Of a DNA stretch of 39,366 bases, positions 30,854 through 39,366 are shown in pieces. Within the stretch, counting starts at the first letter, position 1; each line of letters starts with the position of its first letter. Both the position numbers and the translations under genes were made by a program. The notes under the pieces are model-generated. The model searched no databases. It was not told where the DNA came from and was given only the letters and a program-made list of their open reading frames with translations. This stretch comes from an uncultured Halieaceae bacterium (lineage in GTDB: Bacteria; Pseudomonadota; Gammaproteobacteria; Pseudomonadales; Halieaceae). The stretch spans positions 1 through 39,366 of the forward strand of contig CAJXNM010000029.1 of NCBI GenBank assembly GCA_913057135.1, read 5' to 3'.

Positions 30854-33352
30854 ATGACAGATGACGATCATGTATCCGACGATGACACGCAGGGGGCGGA
30901 GGACGCTATCGATAACTTTATCGAAGGGGTATCCGCCCAGTTTGTCATTGAGCGCGATGGCGATGGTCAGAAGCGAGGCAGTGGATCGGCGCCGGCGCTG
31001 GCGGATGACGTTCTCCCTGAAACCCTCGTATTGTTGCCGTTACCTGGCAGGCCCTTTTTTCCAGGTCAGGTGCAGCCCATTGGCTTAAATCCAGAACACT
31101 GGCAAAAGACCTTAAAAGCGGTCAGTGATCAAGGATCGGGCTTACTAGGCTTGGCATGGGTGGGTGATATCAATCCACTGCACGCCACGGAAGCCGATTT
31201 TCCCACCATGGGCTGCGTCGTGCGTTTGCATCGAGCGCCTGCAGCGGGGGAGGGGAATATCCAATTTCTTGCCCAGGGTGTGCGCCGCTTCCGTTTGGTC
31301 CGATGGCTCAATAGTGAAGGACCCTTCATCGCTCAGGTGGAGTATCCTCGGGCGCCTGACGATACCGACAGCGATGAAGTGAAGGCCTATGCCATGGCCA
31401 TCATTGCCGCTATTAAAGAATTGCTGCCGCTAAATCCCCTGTACAGTGAAGAGCTTAAGCACTACATCGGCAACTTCAATCCAAACCAACCAAGTTTATT
31501 GGCCGATTTCGCGGCGGCTATGACCACCGCCACCGGCGATAAATTACAAGCGATTCTCGAAACCCTGCCTTTGACACAGCGTATGGCGCAGGTATTGGAG
31601 CTGCTGAAACGGGAGCGTGAAGTCGCGGAGATTCAGGGGCAAATATCGAGCCAAGTGAATGAGAAGGTCTCTGAGCATCAGCGTGAGTTTTTTCTCAAAG
31701 AGCAGATGAAAATAATCCAGCGGGAGCTGGGTTTATCGAAAGACGACAGAACATCAGACGCCGAGCGTTTCGCCGAGCGCATGGCTCAGTTGAATGCGCC
31801 CGATCACGTTATGGCCCGGTTTGAGCAAGAGCTCGACAAGCTGAAGGTGCTGGAATCCGGGTCGCCAGAGTATGGGGTGACTCGGAATTATCTTGACTGG
31901 ATAACGTCAGTGCCCTGGGGACAGGTGTCTGAGGATAATCTCGACTTAGCCCATGCTCGCCAAGTCCTCGATAGCCATCATGATGGCCTTGATGATGTGA
32001 AGAAACGCATTATCGAATTCCTTGCAGTGGGCGCGTTCAAAGGCGCTATCGACGGTTCCATTGTTTTGCTGGTCGGTCCACCGGGGGTGGGCAAAACCAG
32101 TATTGGTCGATCGATCGCCGATGCCCTGGGCCGTCAGTTTTATCGCTTTAGTTTGGGTGGCATGCGCGATGAAGCTGAGATTAAGGGCCATCGCCGCACC
32201 TACATTGGCGCTATGCCTGGCAAGTTGGTGCAGGCACTAAAAGAAGTGGCGGTCGAGAACCCCGTCATTATGCTTGATGAAATCGACAAGGTCGGTGCTT
32301 CCTACCAAGGCGACCCCGCTTCAGCCTTACTCGAGGTACTGGATCCCGAGCAGAACGGCGAATTCCTCGATCACTACCTCGATTTGCGGGTGGATTTGTC
32401 AAAAGTGCTCTTTGTGTGCACCGCAAATCAGCTCGATACCATCCCGCCTGCGCTGCTCGATCGAATGGAAACGATTCGTCTGGCCGGGTATATCGCCGAG
32501 GAGAAGCTGGCCATTGCCAAAAACCATCTTTGGCCAAAGTTGCTTCAACGGCATGGGGCTAAGACGTCCCAGATCAAGATTAACGAAGCTGCACTCAAGG
32601 TCGTTATTGAGTCCTATTGCCGAGAAGCAGGTGTGCGCCAACTGGAAAAACAGTTAGCGAGCCTGATACGCAAATCGATTGTGAAGATGCTCGATGAGGA
32701 CATCGATCGAGTTCGTCTGAGCAAAAAAGAAGTGGTCGAGTTGCTAGGCCAGCCAAGATACAAAAATGACCGGCCCACCCGTGGTCGTGGTGTTGTCACC
32801 GGGTTGGCCTGGACCGCGAATGGTGGTGCCACTTTGGCCATTGAATCGAGCAAAATTCACACACTGAATAGAGGCTTCAAGGTGACCGGGCAACTGGGCG
32901 ATGTGATGAAGGAGAGCGCCGATATCGCCTACAGCCACGTGGTGGCCCACTTACGTGATTTCGGTTGCGATGAAGATTTTTTCGATATGTCCATGGTGCA
33001 CTTGCACGTGCCGGAGGGAGCAACGCCCAAAGATGGTCCCAGTGCCGGTATCACCATGGCGACAGCCTTGGTATCGCTGGCTCGCCGCGAGCGTATCAAG
33101 CGCCCGTTGGCCATGACCGGCGAGTTGACCCTCACAGGCCAAGTGTTGGCGGTGGGCGGTATTCGAGAAAAAATTATCGCAGCACGGCGAGCGAAAATCC
33201 CCGAGATTCTGCTGCCCAATGCCAATAAGCCCGATTACGAGGCGCTGCCCGATTACTTGCGCGACGGCTTAACCGTGCACTTTGTACGCAGTTTCCGCGA
33301 GGTATTCGACGTGGTGTTCGACAACGCTCGGGATTCCCAGCAACTGCATTAA
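30854..33352 (+). CDS. lon: ATP-dependent protease Lon
   Basis: An 832-residue Lon-family protease (E. coli Lon has 784). An acidic extension of about 50 residues precedes the substrate-binding LON domain. Walker A is GPPGVGKT (408-415), and the AAA+ sensor region follows. The protease dyad is Ser730 (GPSAG) and Lys773 (GIREK), 43 apart as in E. coli. It degrades misfolded and short-lived regulators; in SOS-active bacteria Lon can turn over UmuD- or SulA-type factors. clpX and clpP do not precede it, so it may be a second Lon paralog. Confidence 0.95.
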   Translation: MTDDDHVSDDDTQGAEDAIDNFIEGVSAQFVIERDGDGQKRGSGSAPALADDVLPETLVLLPLPGRPFFPGQVQPIGLNPEHWQKTLKAVSDQGSGLLGLAWVGDINPLHATEADFPTMGCVVRLHRAPAAGEGNIQFLAQGVRRFRLVRWLNSEGPFIAQVEYPRAPDDTDSDEVKAYAMAIIAAIKELLPLNPLYSEELKHYIGNFNPNQPSLLADFAAAMTTATGDKLQAILETLPLTQRMAQVLELLKREREVAEIQGQISSQVNEKVSEHQREFFLKEQMKIIQRELGLSKDDRTSDAERFAERMAQLNAPDHVMARFEQELDKLKVLESGSPEYGVTRNYLDWITSVPWGQVSEDNLDLAHARQVLDSHHDGLDDVKKRIIEFLAVGAFKGAIDGSIVLLVGPPGVGKTSIGRSIADALGRQFYRFSLGGMRDEAEIKGHRRTYIGAMPGKLVQALKEVAVENPVIMLDEIDKVGASYQGDPASALLEVLDPEQNGEFLDHYLDLRVDLSKVLFVCTANQLDTIPPALLDRMETIRLAGYIAEEKLAIAKNHLWPKLLQRHGAKTSQIKINEAALKVVIESYCREAGVRQLEKQLASLIRKSIVKMLDEDIDRVRLSKKEVVELLGQPRYKNDRPTRGRGVVTGLAWTANGGATLAIESSKIHTLNRGFKVTGQLGDVMKESADIAYSHVVAHLRDFGCDEDFFDMSMVHLHVPEGATPKDGPSAGITMATALVSLARRERIKRPLAMTGELTLTGQVLAVGGIREKIIAARRAKIPEILLPNANKPDYEALPDYLRDGLTVHFVRSFREVFDVVFDNARDSQQLH

Positions 33353-33370
33353 AAGGCGCCTGCAACAGTA

Positions 33371-34357
33371 CTAAGCGTCGGCGGTCACAATGGCCCTACA
33401 GGGTGCTGGATAACCCTCTATCGTTAAGCTTGGATCGTCGGGGTGCAGGAACTGGGCAAGGGAATGGAAGCGCATCCAGTCGGTGCTGCGCTGCTCATCG
33501 CTGCTTGTGACATTGGTGTCGATAACGCGACAGTTTTTGAAGCCCAGTTTAGTCAGCCATTGGCACAAAGTGGCGGTGCTGGGCAAAAACCATACGTTGC
33601 CCATGCGGGCATAGCGTCCTTGGGGTACCAGTGCCGTCTGTTCATCCCCTGGGACTACCAGCGTTTCTAGCACCAATTGGCCGCCGGGCCTCAAGGCATC
33701 CTTGAGTTCTAACAGGTGATCCATGGGTGAGCGTCGGTGATAGAGGACGCCCATTGAAAAGACCGTATCGAAGGCCTTCAGGGGCCGCGGAACCTGTTCC
33801 ATGGCCAGGGGCAATACATGGATATTGGGCTGTTGTAGGAAGTGTTGTACCGCTTTGAATTGCAATACAAAGAGCGGTGTCGGATCGATACCGATGACTT
33901 CTTGTGCGCCAGCCCCCAGCATGCGCCAGCAGTGGTAGCCACTGCCGCATCCCACATCGAGTACTCGACGTCCCTCAAGCGGCGCTAGGCCAGGCAGTAG
34001 CCGTTGCCATTTCCAATCAGAGCGCCACTCGGTGTCTATGTGCACATCGAATAACCGATAGGGACCTTTGCGCCAAGGATGCAGCCCTTGCAGGGCGTCA
34101 TGTAGAGCACGATTTTGTGCGGCCGACCCACTGCCCGTACAGCCAACATTGGCGTCATTCAGGTGCAGGGTTTCAACCTTAAGGGGTGGTAGTGCTGATA
34201 ACGCCTCGCGCCAGCGAGGTAGATCACCGTAGCGTTTCTCGGCCATGCCCTCGGCTAATTGTTGGGGTAGCTGTACAAGCCAAGGCTCTAACTCGGATTC
34301 GTGCCAGCGCGTTTCCAGTGCTCGGAGGTCGGGCAGTAGCTCGGGAGGAATGGTCAC
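33371..34357 (-). CDS. cmoB: tRNA 5-carboxymethoxyuridine methyltransferase CmoB
   Basis: A 328-residue carboxy-SAM-dependent enzyme that makes cmo5U at position 34 of tRNA. The SAM site is VLDVGCGSGYHCWRM, and later GVLYHRRSPMDHLLELKDAL is conserved. The start GTG 34357 overlaps the cmoA stop (GTGA), which suggests coupled translation; a GTG at 34390 is less likely. It converges on lon with an 18-bp gap. Confidence 0.95.
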   Translation of the reverse strand: MTIPPELLPDLRALETRWHESELEPWLVQLPQQLAEGMAEKRYGDLPRWREALSALPPLKVETLHLNDANVGCTGSGSAAQNRALHDALQGLHPWRKGPYRLFDVHIDTEWRSDWKWQRLLPGLAPLEGRRVLDVGCGSGYHCWRMLGAGAQEVIGIDPTPLFVLQFKAVQHFLQQPNIHVLPLAMEQVPRPLKAFDTVFSMGVLYHRRSPMDHLLELKDALRPGGQLVLETLVVPGDEQTALVPQGRYARMGNVWFLPSTATLCQWLTKLGFKNCRVIDTNVTSSDEQRSTDWMRFHSLAQFLHPDDPSLTIEGYPAPCRAIVTADA

Positions 34358-35085
34358 GCCACCGCCACCAGTGAGGCGAAGTTGAAGCACTGAAACCAGA
34401 CGTCGGCGTGACTGAAGCCGGCCTCTAAAAGGCGCGCTTTGTGGGTGTCTCGGGTTTCCGGTACCAGCACGTTTTCCAGCGCTTGGCGTTTGTTGGCTAT
34501 TTCTAAATCACTGTAACCCTGAGCCCGTTTGAAGTCGTGGTGGAGTTTCACCATTAAGTCGTTCATGGCCTCGGGTTCCAGGCTTAGCTTCTCTGAGAGA
34601 ATGAGAATGTCACCCGGGCTTAGGGCGGCTCGTAGCTGTTTAAGCAGTGGCAAACGCTGGGCTATGGGAACAAATTGCAGGGTGTAGTTGAGAATGCAGA
34701 CGCTGGCGTTTTCATAGTCGACGGCTGTAATGTCGGCCTGAATCAATGTCACTTTGCGTTCGGGTAGTTCGTTGGCAAGATTCGCTCTGCACTGGTTGAG
34801 CATGGCGTCGGAGTTATCGATGCCCACTAATTCGCAGGCCTCGGTCTCGACGTGTTCAGCACATGACAATAGTGAGGCTCCTAGAGAGCAGCCAAGGTCA
34901 TAAATACGCGTGCCCGGGCGGGCATGCCGAGCAGCGAGCAAGCCGGTCATCGCAATGACCGAACCGTAGCCCGGTACAGAGCGTTTGATCATGTCGGGAA
35001 AGACGCTGACCACAGCACTATTGAAGGTAAAGAGACCGGGATCACCCAGTGTCTTTGCGTACAGCGTGTCACGGTGGGTCGACAT
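34354..35085 (-). CDS. cmoA: Carboxy-S-adenosyl-L-methionine synthase CmoA
   Basis: A 243-residue enzyme that turns prephenate and SAM into carboxy-SAM for CmoB. The motif IYDLGCSLGASLLS binds SAM. The ATG at 35085 (MSTHRDTLYAKTLGD) is the family start; the frame runs 32 codons further upstream without support. cmoA-cmoB are an operon with a GTGA junction. Confidence 0.95.
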   Translation of the reverse strand: MSTHRDTLYAKTLGDPGLFTFNSAVVSVFPDMIKRSVPGYGSVIAMTGLLAARHARPGTRIYDLGCSLGASLLSCAEHVETEACELVGIDNSDAMLNQCRANLANELPERKVTLIQADITAVDYENASVCILNYTLQFVPIAQRLPLLKQLRAALSPGDILILSEKLSLEPEAMNDLMVKLHHDFKRAQGYSDLEIANKRQALENVLVPETRDTHKARLLEAGFSHADVWFQCFNFASLVAVA

Positions 35086-35216
35086 GGCCGTTTGAATACC
35101 TGCAATAAAAGGGCGCGTAGCATAACAATTTACGGCCTTAGACGGGCAGAAGCAGTGGCAACGGCCCAGCCGAAGCCCCATACTTCTTTCTCTATTTTTT
35201 ACTGACGAGAGTTACC

Positions 35217-36407
35217 ATGTTCGAGCATCTGCCTGTCTTACCCCCCGACTCGATCCTCGGTCTTGCTGCCGCCTGCCGTGCTGATACCAACCCCAATAAG
35301 GTGGATCTCACCATTGGTATTTACATGGATGAAGCTGGCGTCTGTCCTGTTTTTGAGGCAGTGAAGCAGGCTCAACGGCAGCTTATCGACGAGGAGGTGA
35401 CCAAAGCCTACATTCCACCGCAAGGGGATCAAGCCTTCATTGATGGCATGACCAAACTTATTTTGGGGGAGCAGCGGCTGGCCGATCGTGCGGGTCATGT
35501 GGCGGCTGTGCAGGCACCGGGTGGATGCGGTGCCGTACGCTTGGGTGCCGAGGTATTGAAAGCGGCCAATGGCGCTGGTCGGGTGTGGGTTAGTGATCCT
35601 ACTTGGCCAGTCCATTTGCCATTGATTGGCAGTGTGGGCCTAGAGATTACCCAGTATCGCTATTATGACCCCGCGACCCACGGCGTTAACTTCGACGCCA
35701 TGATTGAAGACCTAAAACAAGCTGGGCGCGGCGATATCGTGTTATTCCATGGCTGTTGTCACAATCCAAGCGGCGCTGATCTCAGCACTGAGCAGTGGCA
35801 AGTCATGGCAAATATGGCCGCTGACCAAGGATTCACGCCCATGGTGGATCTGGCGTATCAGGGCTTTGGCGACGGGTTGGAAGCGGATGTGATTGGACTA
35901 CGTGCCCTTGTCGATAGCGTGCCCGAGGTCGTTATTGCCGCATCTTGCTCCAAGAATATGGGGCTTTACCGGGAGCGGACCGGCTTGGCGGTGTTCGTCT
36001 GTAACAGTCAACGCGATGCCGACGCCACGGCAAGCCAAGCCAAATCGGCTGCGCGGCGCATTTACTCAATGCCACCAGCCCATGGCGCCATTATTGCGGG
36101 TCGTATTCTTGCGGATGACCAGTTGCGCAGCACCTGGGAACTCGAGCTCAATGCCATGTGCGAGCGAATCAACGGTTTGCGTGCCCAGTTCCGCGATCAA
36201 CTGCAAACGCGTACAGGGCGCGACTTCTCGTTCATTGCCCGAGAAAAAGGTATGTTTTCCTTTTTGGGTCTGAGTACCGAGCAGGCACAAAAGGTACGCG
36301 CCGATCGTAGCCTGTACATGCTCGATTCGTCCCGCATCAATATCGCAAGCTTGAACGCGGGGAATATGGACGCTGTGGTCGAGGCGGTCGCCTCGGTGTT
36401 GGCGTAA
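35217..36407 (+). CDS. Aspartate/aromatic amino acid aminotransferase (class I)
   Basis: A 396-residue PLP enzyme. The PLP lysine is Lys246 in SCSKNMGLYRERTG. The C-terminal substrate-binding arginine is in SSRINIAS. The glycine-rich AVQAPGGCGAVRLGAE is conserved. It is of the AspC/TyrB type that exchanges amino groups between aspartate or aromatic amino acids and 2-oxoglutarate; which substrate dominates is not clear. The gene runs tail to tail with uup and has no gap (TAA|TTA). Confidence 0.93.
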   Translation: MFEHLPVLPPDSILGLAAACRADTNPNKVDLTIGIYMDEAGVCPVFEAVKQAQRQLIDEEVTKAYIPPQGDQAFIDGMTKLILGEQRLADRAGHVAAVQAPGGCGAVRLGAEVLKAANGAGRVWVSDPTWPVHLPLIGSVGLEITQYRYYDPATHGVNFDAMIEDLKQAGRGDIVLFHGCCHNPSGADLSTEQWQVMANMAADQGFTPMVDLAYQGFGDGLEADVIGLRALVDSVPEVVIAASCSKNMGLYRERTGLAVFVCNSQRDADATASQAKSAARRIYSMPPAHGAIIAGRILADDQLRSTWELELNAMCERINGLRAQFRDQLQTRTGRDFSFIAREKGMFSFLGLSTEQAQKVRADRSLYMLDSSRINIASLNAGNMDAVVEAVASVLA

Positions 36408-38321
36408 TTAATCGTCCAACTCAGCCCACCGCTCAAGAGCCGTGTCTAATGCCTCGGACACGGCTTTGAGCTCAGCCATCTTGGCATTGACACTCTCTAG
36501 ATCCTGATTAAAAAAGGCCGGGTCAGTCATGGCAGCCTCGAGGGCAGCCTGCTCATTTTCTAGCGCCTCTATTTTTGCGGGTAGGGCATCGAGCTCACGT
36601 TGCTCCTTGTAGCTGAGTTTGCGCTTCGGTGTACTGGCGGTGCCACCACTAGCTGGTTGCGCAGGAGCTGTTTCCACGGGTTTACTTGCTTGTAAGCTAC
36701 CCTGAGCTTCATCGGGTTGCGCCTCGAGTGCCACCAATTTACCCCCGCGCGCCTCCCAGTCACTGAATCCTCCGGCCTGTTCTTCAACACGCCCGTCACC
36801 CTGCATGACCAATAAGCTGGTGACGCATCGATCCATGAAATCGCGATCGTGGCTTACCAACAAGACGGTGCCATCAAACTCCATCAGAATTTCTTCAAGC
36901 AGCTCGAGGGTTTCTATATCGAGGTCATTGGTAGGTTCGTCAAGAACAAGCAGGTTGGCGGGTCGGGTAAAAAGCTTGGCCAGAATGGCTCGGTTGCGCT
37001 CGCCACCCGATAGCGCTTTTACCGGTGTCCGCACTCGGTCGGGGGTAAATAGAAAATCACCCAGGTAACTAATGGCGTGTTTGCGTTTGCCGTTGATTTC
37101 AATGAATTCCTGGCCGCCACAAATGTTGTCGATAAGGTTGGCCTCGGGGTCGAGGTGACCGCGTAGCTGATCGGAATAGGCAATTTCTAGTTTTGTCCCG
37201 ACCTTTACCTGCCCTTCAGTAGGTGCCAGTTGCCCCAAGAGCAGCTTCACAAGGGTGGTTTTCCCCACGCCATTTCGGCCGACAATACCAATGCGATCAC
37301 CCCGTTGAATGATGGTAGAAAACTGCTGCACGATGTTTTTATCGTTGTAGGCAAAGCTGACGTTTTGTACCTCGGCCACTATTTTGCCGGATGCGGATGC
37401 CGCCTCTACATCAAAATTCGCGGTGCCCTGGCGCACCCGCCGTTGTGAGCGCTGCTCACGCATAGCCTCAAGTGTTCTGACACGACCTTCATTGCGGGTG
37501 CGACGAGCCTTAATGCCCTGCCTGATCCACACTTCCTCTTGCGCCAATTTCTTATCAAACAGAGCGTTGGCACGCTCCTCAGCTGCCAGGGTTTGCTCGC
37601 GATAGTTAAGAAATCCACGGTAGTCACCGCGCCAAAGGGATAAATGGCCCCGGTCGAGTTCGGCAATGCTAGTGGCCACTTGCTGCAAAAAGCGTCGATC
37701 GTGGGTGATGAGCACCAATGCACCCCGGTAGCTGGCCAACTGTTCCTCGAGCCATTCGATGGTAGGTATGTCGAGATGGTTAGTGGGCTCATCAAGCAGC
37801 AAAATATCGGGTTCACCCACCAGTGCTCGCGCCAGAGAGACGCGCCGTCGCCATCCCCCTGATAATTCGCTAAGACGCTTACTCAAGGGCAGGGCCAGTC
37901 GGTCGATGGTGGCCTCCACTTTCTGCTGCAGTTGCCAACCATCATGGGTTTCAAGGGCGTGTTGTACTCGAGCGAGCTCGTCCATGTCGGCATCGATGCC
38001 CTGCTCAATCAATTGGTGATAGCGTGCTATCCATTGGCCCGCTTCCGCTAGGCCCCCTGCAACTAAATCGTAAACCGTCAGGTCATCGGTAGCGGGTAGC
38101 TCTTGTTCCAGGCGCGCTAAACGGGTGGTGGGTGCCATCCATCGCTCGCCATCATCGGGGATAACGTCGCCAGCGAGCACTTTGAACAGGGTGGTTTTGC
38201 CAGCGCCATTGCGGCCGAGGAGACCGAGGCGGTCGCCACGTTGAAGTTGCAGATTGACGCGATCGAGGATGATGTGGGTACCGAAATGCAGTTCAACCTG
38301 ATCGAGACGTAGAATTGACAT
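36408..38321 (-). CDS. uup: ABC-F ATPase Uup
   Basis: A 637-residue cytosolic ABC-F protein with two nucleotide-binding domains: Walker A GRNGAGKTT and GRNGVGKTT, signatures LSGGW and LSGGER. A linker lies between them and there is a C-terminal coiled coil. It has no membrane domain. ABC-F proteins act at the ribosome; Uup also affects precise transposon excision and DNA-branch processing. AAAGGAG precedes the ATG. The 113 bp to the divergent ctaA gene holds both promoters. Confidence 0.95.
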   Translation of the reverse strand: MSILRLDQVELHFGTHIILDRVNLQLQRGDRLGLLGRNGAGKTTLFKVLAGDVIPDDGERWMAPTTRLARLEQELPATDDLTVYDLVAGGLAEAGQWIARYHQLIEQGIDADMDELARVQHALETHDGWQLQQKVEATIDRLALPLSKRLSELSGGWRRRVSLARALVGEPDILLLDEPTNHLDIPTIEWLEEQLASYRGALVLITHDRRFLQQVATSIAELDRGHLSLWRGDYRGFLNYREQTLAAEERANALFDKKLAQEEVWIRQGIKARRTRNEGRVRTLEAMREQRSQRRVRQGTANFDVEAASASGKIVAEVQNVSFAYNDKNIVQQFSTIIQRGDRIGIVGRNGVGKTTLVKLLLGQLAPTEGQVKVGTKLEIAYSDQLRGHLDPEANLIDNICGGQEFIEINGKRKHAISYLGDFLFTPDRVRTPVKALSGGERNRAILAKLFTRPANLLVLDEPTNDLDIETLELLEEILMEFDGTVLLVSHDRDFMDRCVTSLLVMQGDGRVEEQAGGFSDWEARGGKLVALEAQPDEAQGSLQASKPVETAPAQPASGGTASTPKRKLSYKEQRELDALPAKIEALENEQAALEAAMTDPAFFNQDLESVNAKMAELKAVSEALDTALERWAELDD

Positions 38322-38434
38322 GAAGTTCTCCTTTGAGGAGCGCGGATTCTACGCGAAGCCGTCGTTAAAGCGCGCGATCCGCTAGAATAGCGGCTCAAAA
38401 TTACCCCGATTCGCTGTTTTTCTGAGAGTTCAGT

Positions 38435-39366
38435 ATGTATAGCCACATTCCCGACACCAACGATCGCTGGATTGCTCGCTGGTTGACCCTGTGTGCCGCT
38501 GTTATTTTCGGCATGATCTTGCTGGGCGGCGTCACCCGGTTGACCGGTTCGGGTTTGTCGATGGTGGAATGGCAGCCCATTATGGGAACGCTGCCACCGC
38601 TATCGGATCAGGCGTGGCAGGAGGCCTTTGATAAGTACAAGCAATACCCCGAATACCAGAAAATAAACTTCGATATGGACCTCAGCGGTTTTAAGGTCAT
38701 TTTTATGTACGAGTACCTGCATCGTGTACTCGGACGTCTAATCGGTCTGCTGTATCTATTGCCACTGGTCTACTTCATCGTGCGTGGCATGGTTCGCCGA
38801 GAATTGCTGATGCCGCTTCTAACGCTGTTTGTGCTCGGTGGCTGCCAGGGTTTGTTAGGGTGGTATATGGTCAAGAGCGGACTGGTTGATCGCCCCGATG
38901 TCTCTCAATATCGATTAACCGCTCACCTCGGATTGGCGGTGGCTGTTTACGGCTTTATGGTGTGGTTGGTGCTGCGTATTACCGCGCCGACTAGGCGGAT
39001 TCCCAACAGCCCCCACTGGGCGCCCATACTGTTACCGGTAGCGGTGTACCTAATGATTTTGTCGGGAGGATTTGTCGCGGGCACCGATGCTGGATTCTCA
39101 TACCCCACTTGGCCGCTCATGGGTGAGCACTTTTTCCCCCCCAGCTTGTATGCCGATGGACTCAGTTCTGCCTTCGAGCAGGTCACCACGATTCAATTTA
39201 ACCATCGTATGTTTGCTTACTCCTTGGCTGTTTTGATTCCCATTGTCGCTGTTATTAATTGGCGTACAACTGATGACGGTACGGTGCGACTAGGTTCCCT
39301 GCTAATGGGCTTAGCTTTGGTTGTACAGATTGTACTGGGCATTAGCACATTGCTTACCCACGTTGC
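38435..39366 (+). CDS. ctaA: Heme A synthase (CtaA/Cox15), 3' end missing
   Basis: The first 310 codons of an integral membrane enzyme that oxidises the C8 methyl of heme O to make heme A for cytochrome oxidase. It begins MYSHIPDTNDRWIARWL. Histidine ligands appear in EYLHR (about residue 92-96), TAHLG and QFNHR. Conserved GGVTRLTGSGLSMVEW is the Cox15 type signature. The reading frame is open to the end of the window. Confidence 0.94.
   Translation, partial: MYSHIPDTNDRWIARWLTLCAAVIFGMILLGGVTRLTGSGLSMVEWQPIMGTLPPLSDQAWQEAFDKYKQYPEYQKINFDMDLSGFKVIFMYEYLHRVLGRLIGLLYLLPLVYFIVRGMVRRELLMPLLTLFVLGGCQGLLGWYMVKSGLVDRPDVSQYRLTAHLGLAVAVYGFMVWLVLRITAPTRRIPNSPHWAPILLPVAVYLMILSGGFVAGTDAGFSYPTWPLMGEHFFPPSLYADGLSSAFEQVTTIQFNHRMFAYSLAVLIPIVAVINWRTTDDGTVRLGSLLMGLALVVQIVLGISTLLTHV

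Overview
The window looks like chromosomal DNA of a marine-type gammaproteobacterium. The evidence is the classic gammaproteobacterial block miaB-ybeZ-ybeY-corC-lnt-leuS-lptE-holA, plus cmoA/cmoB, DUF1820, DUF2788 and E. coli-type LexA boxes (CTGT-N8-ACAG). Base composition is moderate, in the mid-fifties per cent GC by eye. Genes are tightly packed and several overlap or abut. No rRNA, tRNA, CRISPR array or intact insertion sequence was seen.

Layout. 1-2360: the 3' part of a Baeyer-Villiger-type monooxygenase, a small CPXCG zinc-ribbon protein and a Prx5-type peroxiredoxin. 2499-9068: dnaE2, a lipocalin lipoprotein, a tyrosine phosphatase, a small exported protein and imuB. 9303-16644: two DUF885 metallopeptidase-like paralogs on the plus strand. 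Between them on the minus strand lie dgkA and a three-gene set (2OG oxygenase, PhnZ/TmpB-like HD oxygenase, ArsC-family protein). DUF2788 and OsmC genes follow. 16778-20679: imuA, then a rearranged region with an AAA/DUF4143 ATPase lying between two diverged copies of the imuA-5'/MFS-5' boundary, then an intact MFS transporter. 20643-30039: the long minus-strand operon from miaB to holA. 30200-39366: DUF1820, a Lon protease, cmoAB, an aromatic/aspartate-type aminotransferase, the ABC-F ATPase uup and the start of a heme A synthase gene cut by the window edge.

How the genes work together. The strongest functional story is SOS mutagenesis. imuA, imuB and dnaE2 encode the mutagenic translesion polymerase complex and are normally one operon. 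Here all three are on the minus strand in the canonical order, but they are separated by about 7.7 kb and 2.0 kb of unrelated genes. Each gene has its own near-perfect LexA box, and imuA and dnaE2 share a promoter design in which the -10 element lies inside the box.

The second story is the interval 17341-19487. It has intact imuA and truncated MFS on the left, and truncated imuA and intact MFS on the right, with the ATPase and a 22-bp-period repeat array between them. This is the geometry left by single-crossover integration of a circular molecule. A third item is a putative organophosphonate-oxidising gene pair beside an ArsC-family gene.
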